Source of the DNA: Pterois miles
Taxonomy: Eukaryota > Chordata > Actinopteri > Perciformes > Scorpaenidae
NCBI GenBank assembly: GCA_947000775.1
Contig: CAMQGK010000514.1
Coordinates: 3,003,501 to 3,067,500, forward strand
Length of the DNA: 64,000 nucleotides
Direction of reading: 5' to 3'
The position numbers were made by a program, and so were the translations under genes. The notes beneath the pieces were generated by a model. It was not told where the DNA came from and ran no database searches. It worked only from the letters and a program-made list of their open reading frames with translations. This document shows positions 30,300-39,345 of the stretch, piece by piece; within the stretch, counting starts at the first letter, position 1; each line of letters opens with the position of its first letter.

Positions 30300-31431
30300 A
30301 TATTTTTTTGAAAACGTCATTTTATTGAATCTTAAAAAATGTCATATCAACGTCGCATTATATATGTAAACAATATTATTGTAAAAAAAAGTCATATTAT
30401 AGAACGTTGAAAAATTTATGAAAAAATCTTTTAAAAAATTTGAATGCATTTTTTGACTTGAAAAATTTCATGTTCGCTATTAAGTATGTAAAAATATTAT
30501 GATTAAAAAGCATTTAGAATGTTGAAAAGTTTGAAAAAAGCAAGTTGTTGTTAAAAAATTTTATTTAAAAATGCCTAACGTTTGTTTGGTATCTTAAACA
30601 ACATTATGATTAAAAAAGTAAAATATAATTTTGAAAAATTTAGGAAAAAAAGTCATAGTATAGTATGTCGAAATTTTTTTGAAAAACAGGTCATTTTCTG
30701 AATGTTCTAAAATGTCACGCTAACAGTTATAGTATCTTAAACAATATTATGATTGAATAAAGTCATATTATAGTACGTTGAAAAATTTCATGAAAAAATG
30801 CCATAGTATAGTATATCAATTTTTTTTTGAAAAACAGGTCATTTTATTGAATCTTCAAAAATGTCATACCAACAGTCACATTATAGTATGTTAAACAATA
30901 TTATTGTTAAAAAAAAGTCATATTATAGAAAAAAGTCAGTGTAGTATATCGAAAAACAATTTAAAAAAACGGGTCATTTTACTGAATCTTCAAAAATGTC
31001 ATGCTAACAGTTATATTATAGTATGTTAAACAATATTATGATTTAAAAAAGTCTTTATAGTACGTTGAAAAATTTCATGAAAAAAAGTCATAGTATAGTA
31101 TGTTGAGAAATTGTTTTTGAAAAACAGGTCATTTTAGTAAATCTTGAAAATTTTCACGTTAACAGACATGTTATAGTATGTTAAACAATATTTTGATTAA
31201 AGTCATATTATAGAACATTAACGGGAAAAACGGGTCATTTTATTGAATCTTGAAAAATTTCATGTTAACAGTCATATTATAGTATGTTAAACAATATTAT
31301 GATTAAAAAAAGTAAAATGATATTTTGAAAATTTCAATGAAAATTTCATGAAAAAAAGTCATAGTATAGTATGTTGAATTTTTTTTGAAAAACAGGTTGA
31401 ACAGTCATTGTATTTTTATATAATTTGACAC
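30300..31431 (+). repeat. Diverged tetrameric form of the satellite (array edge)
   Basis: Four ~37-42-bp blocks recur in the same order as in the main array. They are GTCATATTATAGTACGTTG, a CATAGTATAGTATGT block ending in GAAAAACAG, GTCATTTTATTGAATCTTG, and GTCATATTATAGTATGTTA with ATTATGATTAAAA. Copies differ by many substitutions and indels, unlike the near-identical core. This is an older layer of the same repeat. Confidence 0.85.
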
Positions 31432-31660
31432 TATCACTTGATCATGAAATTTTCGACATACTATACTGACTTTTTTTCATGAAATTTTTCATTGTACTAT
31501 AATAAGACTTTTTTAATCATAATAATGTTTAACATACTACAATATGACTGTTACCCTGACATTTTTGAAGATTCAATAAAATGACCTGTTTTTCAAAAAA
31601 AAATTTCGACATTCTATGCTATGACATTTTTTCACGAAATTGTCGACATTTTATAATATA
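31432..31660 (-). repeat. Inverted segment of the diverged satellite
   Basis: Here the satellite reads in reverse complement: CGACATACTATACTGACTTT, TAATCATAATAATGTTTAAC, GAAGATTCAATAAAATGACC and CGACATTCTATGCTATGAC. The block order is that of the flanking diverged tetramer turned round. It is the only clear orientation switch in the satellite-related region. Confidence 0.85.
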
Positions 31661-32380
31661 CAAAAAAGTCCTAGTGTAGTATCTCGAAAAAAAGTCATGA
31701 AAAAAGACATACTATAGCATGTTGATAAATGTCATAAAAGTCACCGTTTCGTATGTCGAAAAAAGTTAGTTATAGTATGTTGACAAAAGTCATAGTATGG
31801 AATGTTGAAAAATGTCACAAAAAGTCATAGTATAGTATGTCATATATAGTACTGTATATATGATAAAAAAACTTCATAGTATAGCATGTCCAAAAAACTC
31901 ATAAAATGCGATAATATAGTATGTCGAGAAATGTCATAAAAAAATCATAGCATACTATGTTGGGGGAAAAAAATTATAGTATAGTATGTTGAAAAAAGTC
32001 AAGAAATAAGTTATAATATAGAATGTAAAAAAAAAGTCATAGTGTATATATATATATATATACACTATGACTTTTTTTTACAAAGTCATTGTATAGTATG
32101 TCAAAATAGACAGAAAAAAAGACAGTCATACAGTATGTTGAAACAAAAGTCAGAAAAGTATGTTTAAAAATGCATTAAAAAGTCATAGTATATGTTAAAG
32201 AAATGCAAAAATGTCATAAAAAGTCAGTATAATACAGTGAGACTTTCATCAAAGAAGGTGTATCGTATCTAAAATATAAATTACAGTTATAGTATATATA
32301 AGTTATTGTATGTCAATTAAAATACTATAGTATGTTGGAATATGTCCTAAAAAAAAGTCATAGTATAGTATTTTGATGCT
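31661..32380 (+). repeat. Degenerate monomeric satellite relics
   Basis: Short units of about 25-45 bp, each carrying a form of GTCATAGTATAGTATGTTG followed by an A-run, are repeated with irregular spacing and no fixed four-block order. This is the most decayed zone of the array edge. Recognisable units fade out near 32370. Confidence 0.8.
32025..32081. repeat. 57-bp near-perfect palindrome with (TA)n centre
   Basis: The left arm is GT, nine A, GTCATAGTGTATATA. The right arm is TATACACTATGAC, eight T, AC. Only the A/T run length differs. Both arms are satellite monomers in opposite orientation, so this may be a fold-back junction. Confidence 0.85.
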
Positions 32381-32543
32381 TAAAAGTACACTTGAGGTAC
32401 TTTACTTGAGTAACTATTTAAATAAAGTGGCAAAAATATGAGGGGAAAACTATGTGTGCATTAACAATGGAGGATCTGATAGTTAAAAGCCTCTCACCCC
32501 TGATTTAAGTCATGTCATTGCCAGTCAGCGGATTTGTTCAGAG
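32381..32543. other. Unique spacer between satellite relics and GC-rich minisatellite
   Basis: No gene or clear element is visible. Base composition rises from very AT-rich to mixed here. Confidence 0.5.
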
Positions 32544-32793
32544 GTGGCTCGGATAGGGGCGTGGCTCAGATGGGGGAGTGGTTCAGGTCAGGGGCGTGGC
32601 TCGGATAGGGTGTGTGGTTCAGATCAGGGGCGTGGCTCAGGTGGGGGGCGTGGCTCAGATGGGGGAGTGGTTCAGGTCAGGGGTGTGGCTCAGATAGGGG
32701 GTGTGGTTCGGATAGGGGCGTGGCTCAGATGGGGGCGTGGCTCGGATAGGGGAGTGGTTCAGGTCAGGGGCGTGGCTCGGATAGGGTGTGTGG
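32544..32793 (+). repeat. GC-rich 17-18-bp minisatellite, ~14 copies
   Basis: The unit is GTGGCTCGGATAGGGGC or variants (GTGGCTCAGATGGGGGA, GTGGTTCAGGTCAGGGG). The three variants often follow one another, giving a partial ~52-bp superperiod. Many junctions create GGGGCGTGGC, which resembles a KLF/SP-family site, and G-runs are dense. Reading frames here are repeat artefacts. Confidence 0.95.
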
Positions 32794-32901
32794 TCTGGGA
32801 ACAAAGGGAAAGAGACTTGGCTGTGGAGGGAATTTTGGTTTTGAGCTTTTTCGGGGAAAATCACCACATTTAACTCACATTAACGTTTTTTTTATAGCAG
32901 T

Positions 32902-33016
32902 ACCTCGATGGACTGAAGAGAGCAGTGAAACCAGTGAGTACCGAGGACAGTAAAGATTGACACTGAGCGGCAAACCAAGTCAAGGCTGGATTATCTCTGT
33001 CCCAACCCAACACACG
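32902..33016 (+). other. Possible plus-strand exon (weak)
   Basis: A pyrimidine tract ending TTTTTTTATAG precedes CAGTACCTCGATGGACTG, and the segment ends at AACACACG followed by GTGAGT. A second GTGAGT donor lies inside, after GTGAAACCA. One frame is open for only 20 codons before TGA. No homology is recognised. It could be an untranslated exon or chance. Confidence 0.2.
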
Positions 33017-33311
33017 GTGAGTTGGACTTCTTTTTGTAAATATTTTTTGCTTTTTCTTGGCTCATATTTTTGCACTTTGAATAGAGGATATTTAAACTTT
33101 TTGAAGAAGACTGTTTGAGTTGGACATTTTGTGCTCCTATTTGGGGTTTAAGTTAATTAAATTTCCTCTTAGTTCTTCCCTTTAGTGGGGTCTCGATGTA
33201 AAGGCGACCTAAATATTTCTCAGTTCCTCTCTTAACCAGGTCTCGGTACCACAGTAGCCCTTGAACTAGACTTGTAACTGGCTTAGAATTAAAGCTCATT
33301 GTTATAAAGTA
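33017..33311. other. Unique intergenic sequence
   Basis: Nothing identifiable: no long reading frame, no repeat recognised. Confidence 0.4.
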
Positions 33312-33556
33312 GGGCTGCAACTAACAATTATTTCCATTGTCAGTTAATCTGTTGATTAATTGATAAGTTATTTGGTCTATAAAATATCAGAAAATGTTGG
33401 AAAAATGTCCTCAAATGTCTTGTTTTGTCCACAACTAAAAGATATTCAGTTTACTGTCACAGAGGAGGAAAGAAAACAGAAAATAATCACATTTAAGATG
33501 CTGCAATCAGCTGGCTTTTTAAAATTACTTAATTAATTACTTAACAGATTATTAAC
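33312..33556 (+). mobile_element. Dispersed fish repeat, left part (interrupted)
   Basis: The segment begins GGGCTGCAACTAACAATTAT and continues with GTTAATCTGTTGATTAATTG, GGTCTATAAAATATCAGAAA, CTCAAATGTCTTGTTTTGTC and CAAAGATATTCAG-like sequence. This is a very common non-coding interspersed repeat in percomorph genomes. Its expected right end (AGTTGACAACTAATCGG) lies about 0.9 kb away at 34498-34515, so another sequence appears to have inserted into it. Diverged partial copies occur near 39500-39740, 39880-39960, 41100-41190 and 49555-49655. Confidence 0.7.
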
Positions 33557-33970
33557 CCTCTGAGACCCACCTGTTTTCGTCTTTTTTAAGGGGTCCAGGG
33601 GGTCTTTAGGGGGAGACAGCAGGCCAACAGTAGATGTCACATAGAAGTGGTGAATATCATCTGAAAGCTGGAGATTAATTTGAGATGCAGCTCAGCGCTG
33701 AGTGTCAAGTTGTTCTAGTCATAAATCATCATCAATTCAAATGAACTGTAAAAGTGTATAAGGGTTTAGAACCTTATATTAGTATCTGATGTCCACCCTC
33801 CTGCTCTTTTATGTCTCATAAGTTGTTGCAGCAATTTTTAGATTGATACCATTTGTTACACAGATTTGCTGCTAAATTTAACCATTTTACCACTGGAGAA
33901 AAAAACTTTTGACATTGAGATTTCTGCATGAATTGCTGTTAAGTTTCATGAGGCTGTGATTATCCTAGAG

Positions 33971-34011
<41 letters not shown>

Positions 34012-34479
34012 TATCCTAGAGGTCACCACAGGTCATTTTATACAGTGATCAATGAAATGGCTCCTATGGGGACTAACATCATCACACATGAATCCAGTTG
34101 GACTCATTGATCCACCAGAGTCTCAGCTTTACACTGAGACCCAGTTTATGGGGTTCAGGACTGTTTAGGGACCCAGTATGCAGAAACACATACAGCATTT
34201 TAGAATATGTGAAAATAACACATATTGCATTCAGACTGACTGGGACTATCATAATGTGGGCATGTCTGTAAAGGGGAGACTGGTGGGGACCCAGAGAACC
34301 CATTTACATTCACACATCTGGAGGTCAGAGGTCAAGGGACCCCTTTGAACATGGACATGACAGTTTTCCTTGACAAAATTTAGCCCGACTTTGTGTTGGT
34401 ATTTAACCTTCTTTCCAGGAATCTAGTATGACGTGTTGGGTATTGATGGATTCATCAGGTTTTCTGGTTTTATCTGATA
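33557..34479. mobile_element. Insertion nested in the dispersed repeat
   Basis: A ~0.9-kb stretch starts CCCTCTGAGACCCACCTG and separates the two halves of the outer repeat. It contains a (GTA)n tract. No coding domain is visible. Its limits are inferred from the broken outer element. Confidence 0.5.
33971..34011 (+). repeat. (GTA)n microsatellite
   Basis: About 13 uninterrupted GTA/TAG triplets, flanked on both sides by a direct copy of TTATCCTAGAG. A second, interrupted TAG/CAG tract lies at 34521-34551. Confidence 0.95.
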
Positions 34480-34560
34480 GTCTGATAGTTAATCTGTTAG
34501 TTGACAACTAATCGGTCTGTTGTAGTAGTAGTAGCAGCAGTAGTAGTAGTATTTCAGTCA
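34480..34560 (+). mobile_element. Dispersed fish repeat, right end, plus (TAG)n
   Basis: GATAGTTAATCTGTTAGTTG and ACAACTAATCGG match the usual 3' end of the element whose 5' part is at 33312-33556. A TAG-rich tract follows. Confidence 0.6.
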
Positions 34561-34689
34561 TCACACATAATACAGTATGAACAGTACATTCAGCATTAGC
34601 AAAGTCAACAGTCTTTTTATTGAACAGGCAGAAGCAAAATGCTTATATATGCCAATTTAATATATATTATCAAATTAAGCTACCCTCTA

Positions 34690-34900
34690 GAAATAAATAA
34701 AAATCATTCATACTTGTTACCCTCAAAAATAGCTTTGCAGACCAGTCTTTTAAAAACCAAATGGAAGTTACTCATTCTTAATTTTATATTTGCATTACTC
34801 CATAATTTGACCCCAACAGTATAAATAAATCTCCTGTTAATACCTGTTTTAGCTTTTTGCACAGTAAACTTACAAATACTCTATTAGTCAGATAATATTT
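34690..34900 (-). pseudogene. Remnant of a LINE ORF2 C-terminus
   Basis: Read on the minus strand, a frame ending at TGA 34706-34704 encodes INRRFIYTVGVKLWSN, then HLVFKRLVCKAIFEG. The VGVKLWN-type motif followed by a basic FK segment is typical of the last residues of non-LTR retrotransposon reverse-transcriptase proteins. Upstream the frame is broken: YYLTNRVF lies in another frame. An AATAAA-type signal follows near 34620. The clade cannot be assigned. Confidence 0.5.
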
Positions 34901-35128
34901 GCTCTCCTGTGGTGGAAAAAAAAAATGTTTGCACACCAACTGGGAGTGACTTTGATTTGACCATTATTTTCATATTATTTTAATAAACTAAATCATTAAA
35001 TTTCATCTCATGGGACTTTTAAACAGTGGATTAGTGTGATCCTAGTAAGAAGCTTTATTGATAATATGTAAGCCTCGTTTTTGTAGTAAAATGATCTTAT
35101 AAGTCGACCCAAACAATTTCACACAGTG

Positions 35129-35192
35129 AGAAATATAAGGAAGTGTAAGTGAGCATTAAATTACATGTTCACTTATACTTCCTTATATTTCT
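35129..35192. repeat. 24-bp inverted repeat, 16-nt spacer
   Basis: Left arm 35129-35152 (AGAAATATAAGGAAGTGTAA and on) matches the reverse complement of 35169-35192 with one mismatch. It may be a hairpin or an end of a small element. Confidence 0.85.
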
Positions 35193-35850
35193 GACAAAGA
35201 CTGTGTGTGTGGGAATAGAAAAAACAAAGAAAATCAACATATTGTAGAACAGGATTGAGTTTATTTCCTAAGAAACTTGATTACTGAAAGTGTTATAATG
35301 GAGTCTCTCAATGCACCCAGCAAAACGGCAGCGTTCCCCGAAAAATAAAATAAAATAGAAAATACAAAAATGTAACCTGGACCGAAGGAGGAATTACTTC
35401 AACTGTATGTAGCTTTCAATAACTCTCGTTATTGTACCTGAAAACCGATAAACTACATCCTCAAATCATATTCTAAGCAGTCATATTTAATTAATGCACA
35501 CCTCTTCAACCACTCAGTCAGTACAGAGTCATGATTATCTTTTTACATTCATTCTTCTGAGACCATAGAAACAAACGTATTACAGCAAAATAAAAGAGAA
35601 GTAACAGCTGAATATTGACTCAGAATCACAGATTTCTGCTGGAATATGGCGACGATGACGACACTGAATGACTGAAAACACACCGATGGACTCAAAGCAG
35701 ACAGAAACGGTGCTGATGTAACGCCGAGCCGACGAAACAGCCCTGCTGCTGATTTACGGGTCAGAAGTTTATTTTACCACAGTACTAAGATGCCGTACTG
35801 TGTGTACTATACGCTGAGAGAGTAATCTGGGAGGAAATCCCCCTGTGACA
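35193..35850. other. Intergenic sequence without identifiable gene
   Basis: Mixed composition. TTTATT near 35250 would be AATAAA on the minus strand. No open frame or exon pattern is supported. Confidence 0.4.
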
Positions 35851-37909
35851 CAACTACACTGTAAGAAATGGGGACAAAATGTGTTTCTTGCTTGTTCTGT
35901 ACAAAAACATGCAGGAGAGACACTAATACATTCACTCAAAGTACAAATTTGAGGTACTAATTCTTTAATGTGTTAACGCAGCTTGTGATTTTTAGGTCGT
36001 AGCGAGTTCAGTTTTAAAGCCCGTGTTAAGATCCTGGTATCATAGAAAACTAGAAACTCTGATGAATCCATCGGTACCAGCCAGGTCGGACTAGTTTGTC
36101 AGGCAGGAGGGTAAATAACGCTCTAAACTTGTGCCTAATCCTGCTGAGGAAATCTTAAACATCGCAGCAGTGATTCTCAAAGTGGGGTCTGTGGTGCTTT
36201 GTTACGGGGGCCCAAAATAATTTGCTATAACTTATAAAATGATGCAGTTAAAAAGTGCATATCTTCAGGTGGGGACCAGTTGCACCAATAAAAGAAGCAG
36301 ATTGTGTCCATTAGTTCTGCCCACTTTAGCTTTGGGCCAATAGAAACTCTGACATGACTGTGACACGCAGCAGGAAGTTCATTATTTTAAAGGTGAGACT
36401 TTAGACTGTATAATATATAATATAATATCTGTATAAATATCTGGATTTATTGGGCTTCACCAGCCCTGCTGCTGGGCATTTTCTGACAGCTTTTAGATCA
36501 ATTACTTGAAATGTTGAATAGAAACGTTGTCAAATCAGTGAATAAAGTCAGCGTCCTATTGAAAAGGTCAATATGTGGTATTAACATTGTAAATGTCCCC
36601 ACTGTGGAATTAATTGGTCTTATCTTAATATGATTCAAACTGAGACGTCTCTCTGTTTATCAAATTATTTAATTAATTAATGGGATCGTTATCTCTTAAA
36701 ATGACTTAAACCGAAGAGATAATCCATTAAAACTGTTCCTTTAAAAAAAGAAAATAAAAACACTGAAATGCTTCAATGTGTTTATCTGTTGATTTTCCCA
36801 AAATCTGGGAATTAATTTTCAACTGTCAATTAACTGTTTGAGTAATGTTTGTTAAAAATTAATATTGATTTATTCAAATTATTTCTAATATATATTATTT
36901 TGGTGTAGATAGGTGTAAATAGCTTTCATGCTACTTTGATGATATAATTAAGATATTTTTAATGAGGATAATTAGTTAATAATAATAATAAGGTCTTTCT
37001 AATATATTTATGGGGGATTTTAAGTAGTACAATAATTTAATTTTTATGGGATTGTTATCTCTTAAAATGATTCAAACTGAACAAATAATGCATAAAGCAT
37101 ATGAAAATCCTTTAATTTATCCATTGATTTACCCTTATTATGGGCTGCACCCCGAAATCTATTCTCCTATTTTTAATGAGATTTTAAGAGGATAATTAAT
37201 TAATAGTGCTAAGGTATTTCTAATATATTTTTGGGGGATTTTTAGGAAGTTAAAAACCCTTAACATTAACCACATAACATCTCTTAATTTAGACCTGAAA
37301 AGAGCTTTTCAGTTAAGGTGAAAATAGCTTTCATGCTGCTTTGATGATACAATTAAGATATTTTTAATGAGGATAATTAGTTAATAATAATAAGGCTAAG
37401 GTATTTCTAATATATTATTAGGGGATTTTTTAGAAGTAAAAAAAACCCTTTAAATTAACCACTTAAAATCAAGTTATCCCTTAAGTTACACCTTGAAAGA
37501 GCTTTTCAAAATAACTTAAACTGAACAGATAATCCATTAAAACTTCCTTTAAAAAAACACATAATCCTTTAATTTATCCACTGATTTATCCTGGAATATG
37601 AAAGTCCTTTAAAAAAGGATTCAGATGCTATTTTGTAAATCTAAGGGTTTTTATATCCTGCTGCCACAAATACTCACTAGAGCACCAAATGTGGATTAAT
37701 CCGCCGCTGAAAATAGTCCTGAAGAAACGCTGTATTTCCTCCTGGTTGAGCGTTTGCTAAATATTAATACTGATGTGATAAAGTTACTTTAAATAGGATT
37801 TTAAGGGGATAATTAGTGGATTGTAATACACTAAGGTATTTCTAATACATTATTTGGATTGTTTGTAAGAGACATTAACTTTCTTACCCATTTCTTTACA
37901 GTGTAGTTG
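35851..37909. mobile_element. ~2.06-kb TIR-bounded non-autonomous DNA element
   Basis: The left end 35851-35873 (CAACTACACTGTAAGAAATG) and the right end 37887-37909 (CCCATTTCTTTACAGTGTAG) are inverted copies with one single-base indel and almost no other difference. The interior is AT-rich with no transposase frame. It repeats motifs such as AAGGTATTTCTAATATATT and GAGGATAATTAGTTAATAAT. No target-site duplication is obvious. A TTACAG...GTGAGT exon-like pattern at the right end lies in the terminal repeat and is discounted. Confidence 0.6.
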
Positions 37910-38194
37910 CAGTATGGAGGAGACGACCCACGACTCTCCACATACATATGAACATGTGAGTACTGCTTTTAAATATCCTCACAGGCAACACAAAGGCTTA
38001 TTTAGAGGCCATTTCTGACATATTCAACATGTTTACACCCATAAAACAGTGACGGCCGTCATCAGCGTACAGAACAGGTAACGGAGCTCAGGTGAAGATG
38101 ACACTTGCTGACATATACTAGTGAAATATTGCATGTCGCACACATTCATAGACAGACGGACGTGAGCGTGTACTGGAATGTTAACAAAACTGAA

Positions 38195-38275
<81 letters not shown>

Positions 38276-39345
38276 GAGACCGAACAAAAACGGGAGCTTT
38301 AGGAAGAATAAGTTAAAATATCTCTTCTTCCTCTGCCGTTAAAACATATCAATGAGCCTCACTGTGTCGCTGGGTAACGTTCCTTCATCACAAATGTGGA
38401 TTAATCCGCCGCTGAAAATAGTCCCTAATAAATGCACTATTTCCTCCTGTCTGAGTAGCAGCAGTAATAGTAATACACTAAGGTATTTCTAATAGATTAT
38501 TGGCACATTTAGAGGGATTTTGGGTTAAAAAAAAACTTGTAGATTGACCTAAGCCATCCCTTAACTTATACCTTTAAAGACCTTTAATTCTTCAATTAGG
38601 GTGAGTATGGCTTTCATGCTACTTTTAAAGGGATCGTTGCCTCTTAAAATGACTTAGATTGAACAGATAATCCCTTAAAACTTCCTTAAAATAAATTGAA
38701 CTCCTTCAGTCTATTTATCTGCGGATAAAATGAATATTGATTTAAATTTATTATGGTATTATTTTATTTTTCAATTAAGGTGAACATAGCTTTCATGATA
38801 CTTGGATGTTGTAATTAAGATATTTTTAATGAGGATAATTAGTTAATAATTCTAAGGTATTTCTAATATATTTTGGGGAATTTTTTGGAAGTAAAAAAAA
38901 AACTTTAAATTAACCAAATAGCATTAAGTCATCCCTTAATTTATTCTTTAAAAAAGCTTTAATTTGTCAATTAAGGTGAATATGGCTTTCATGCTACTTT
39001 TTATGGGATTTTTGCCTCTTAAAATGACTTAAACTGAACAGATAATCCATTAAAACATACTTTAAAAAAATCTTTAATTTATTATCCCTTGATTTACCCT
39101 TAATGTGGAGGAGACGAAATCAGCATCTTGAAAAATTTAAGTCTTTTAAAAAGGTACAAATTAAGATTCAGGTGCTATTTTGTAAATTTAAGGGGGGTTA
39201 TATCCTGCTGCCACAAATACTCACTAGAGCAACAAATGTGGATTAATCCGCCACTGAAAATAGTCCCCAACAAACGCTCTATTTCCTCCTGTTTGTTTGA
39301 TTTAAAGCTACAGCATCCAGCTGTTTTAGGGAATTACTGAGACTT
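37910..39345. repeat. Diverged dispersed-repeat block
   Basis: Segments of the neighbouring element recur. TGTGGATTAATCCGCC with TGAAAATAGTCC is near 37690, 38393, 39236 and again near 44908. CTCTTAAAATGACTTAAA-type text is near 36690, 37055, 37510, 38640 and 39015. CTAAGGTATTTCTAATA recurs between them. Copies are 10-25% different by eye. No gene is supported. Confidence 0.6.
38197..38274. repeat. (TA)n microsatellite
   Basis: About 38 TA dinucleotides. Reading frames on either strand through it are artefacts. Confidence 0.98.

Larger units (their letters stand above)
1..30300 (+). repeat. AT-rich satellite array, ~158-161-bp unit, ~190 copies
   Basis: One unit runs from a TCATGAAAACGG motif (positions 1, 159, 316, 477 and onward) and recurs head-to-tail without change of orientation to about 30300. 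Landmarks in nearly every unit are CGCCATAGTATAGTATGTCG, AAAACGTCAAATTTTTT, the imperfect dyad TAGAATGATTCTA, and AAAGTCATTTCGTGAA, followed by an A-tract of 7 to about 24 bases. Length differences between units come mostly from that A-tract. Two unit classes are seen. One has ATGTTG/ATGTCG, ACCATG or ACCACG, GTGAAGTG and TTTTACAAAA. The other has GAAGTTG, AGCATG, GTGAAATG and TTAAAAA. The array is open on the left, so its full length is unknown. Short reading frames on both strands are by-products of stop-free unit translations. Size and AT content suit a centromeric or heterochromatic satellite, but that is inference. Confidence 0.98.

Noticed and set aside
1..30300. CRISPR-like regular spacing of repeats
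   Set aside because: No unique spacers: the whole unit repeats. The genome is a vertebrate.
32544..32873. 109-codon plus-strand frame with Gly/Ser/Arg repeats and its minus-strand counterpart
   Set aside because: Direct translation of the 17-18-bp GC-rich minisatellite.
37902..37955. Exon-like TTACAG...GTGAGT segment with ATG (MEETTHDSPHTYEH)
   Set aside because: The acceptor half is part of a terminal inverted repeat whose mirror copy is at 35851-35873, so the splice-like pattern is explained by the element.
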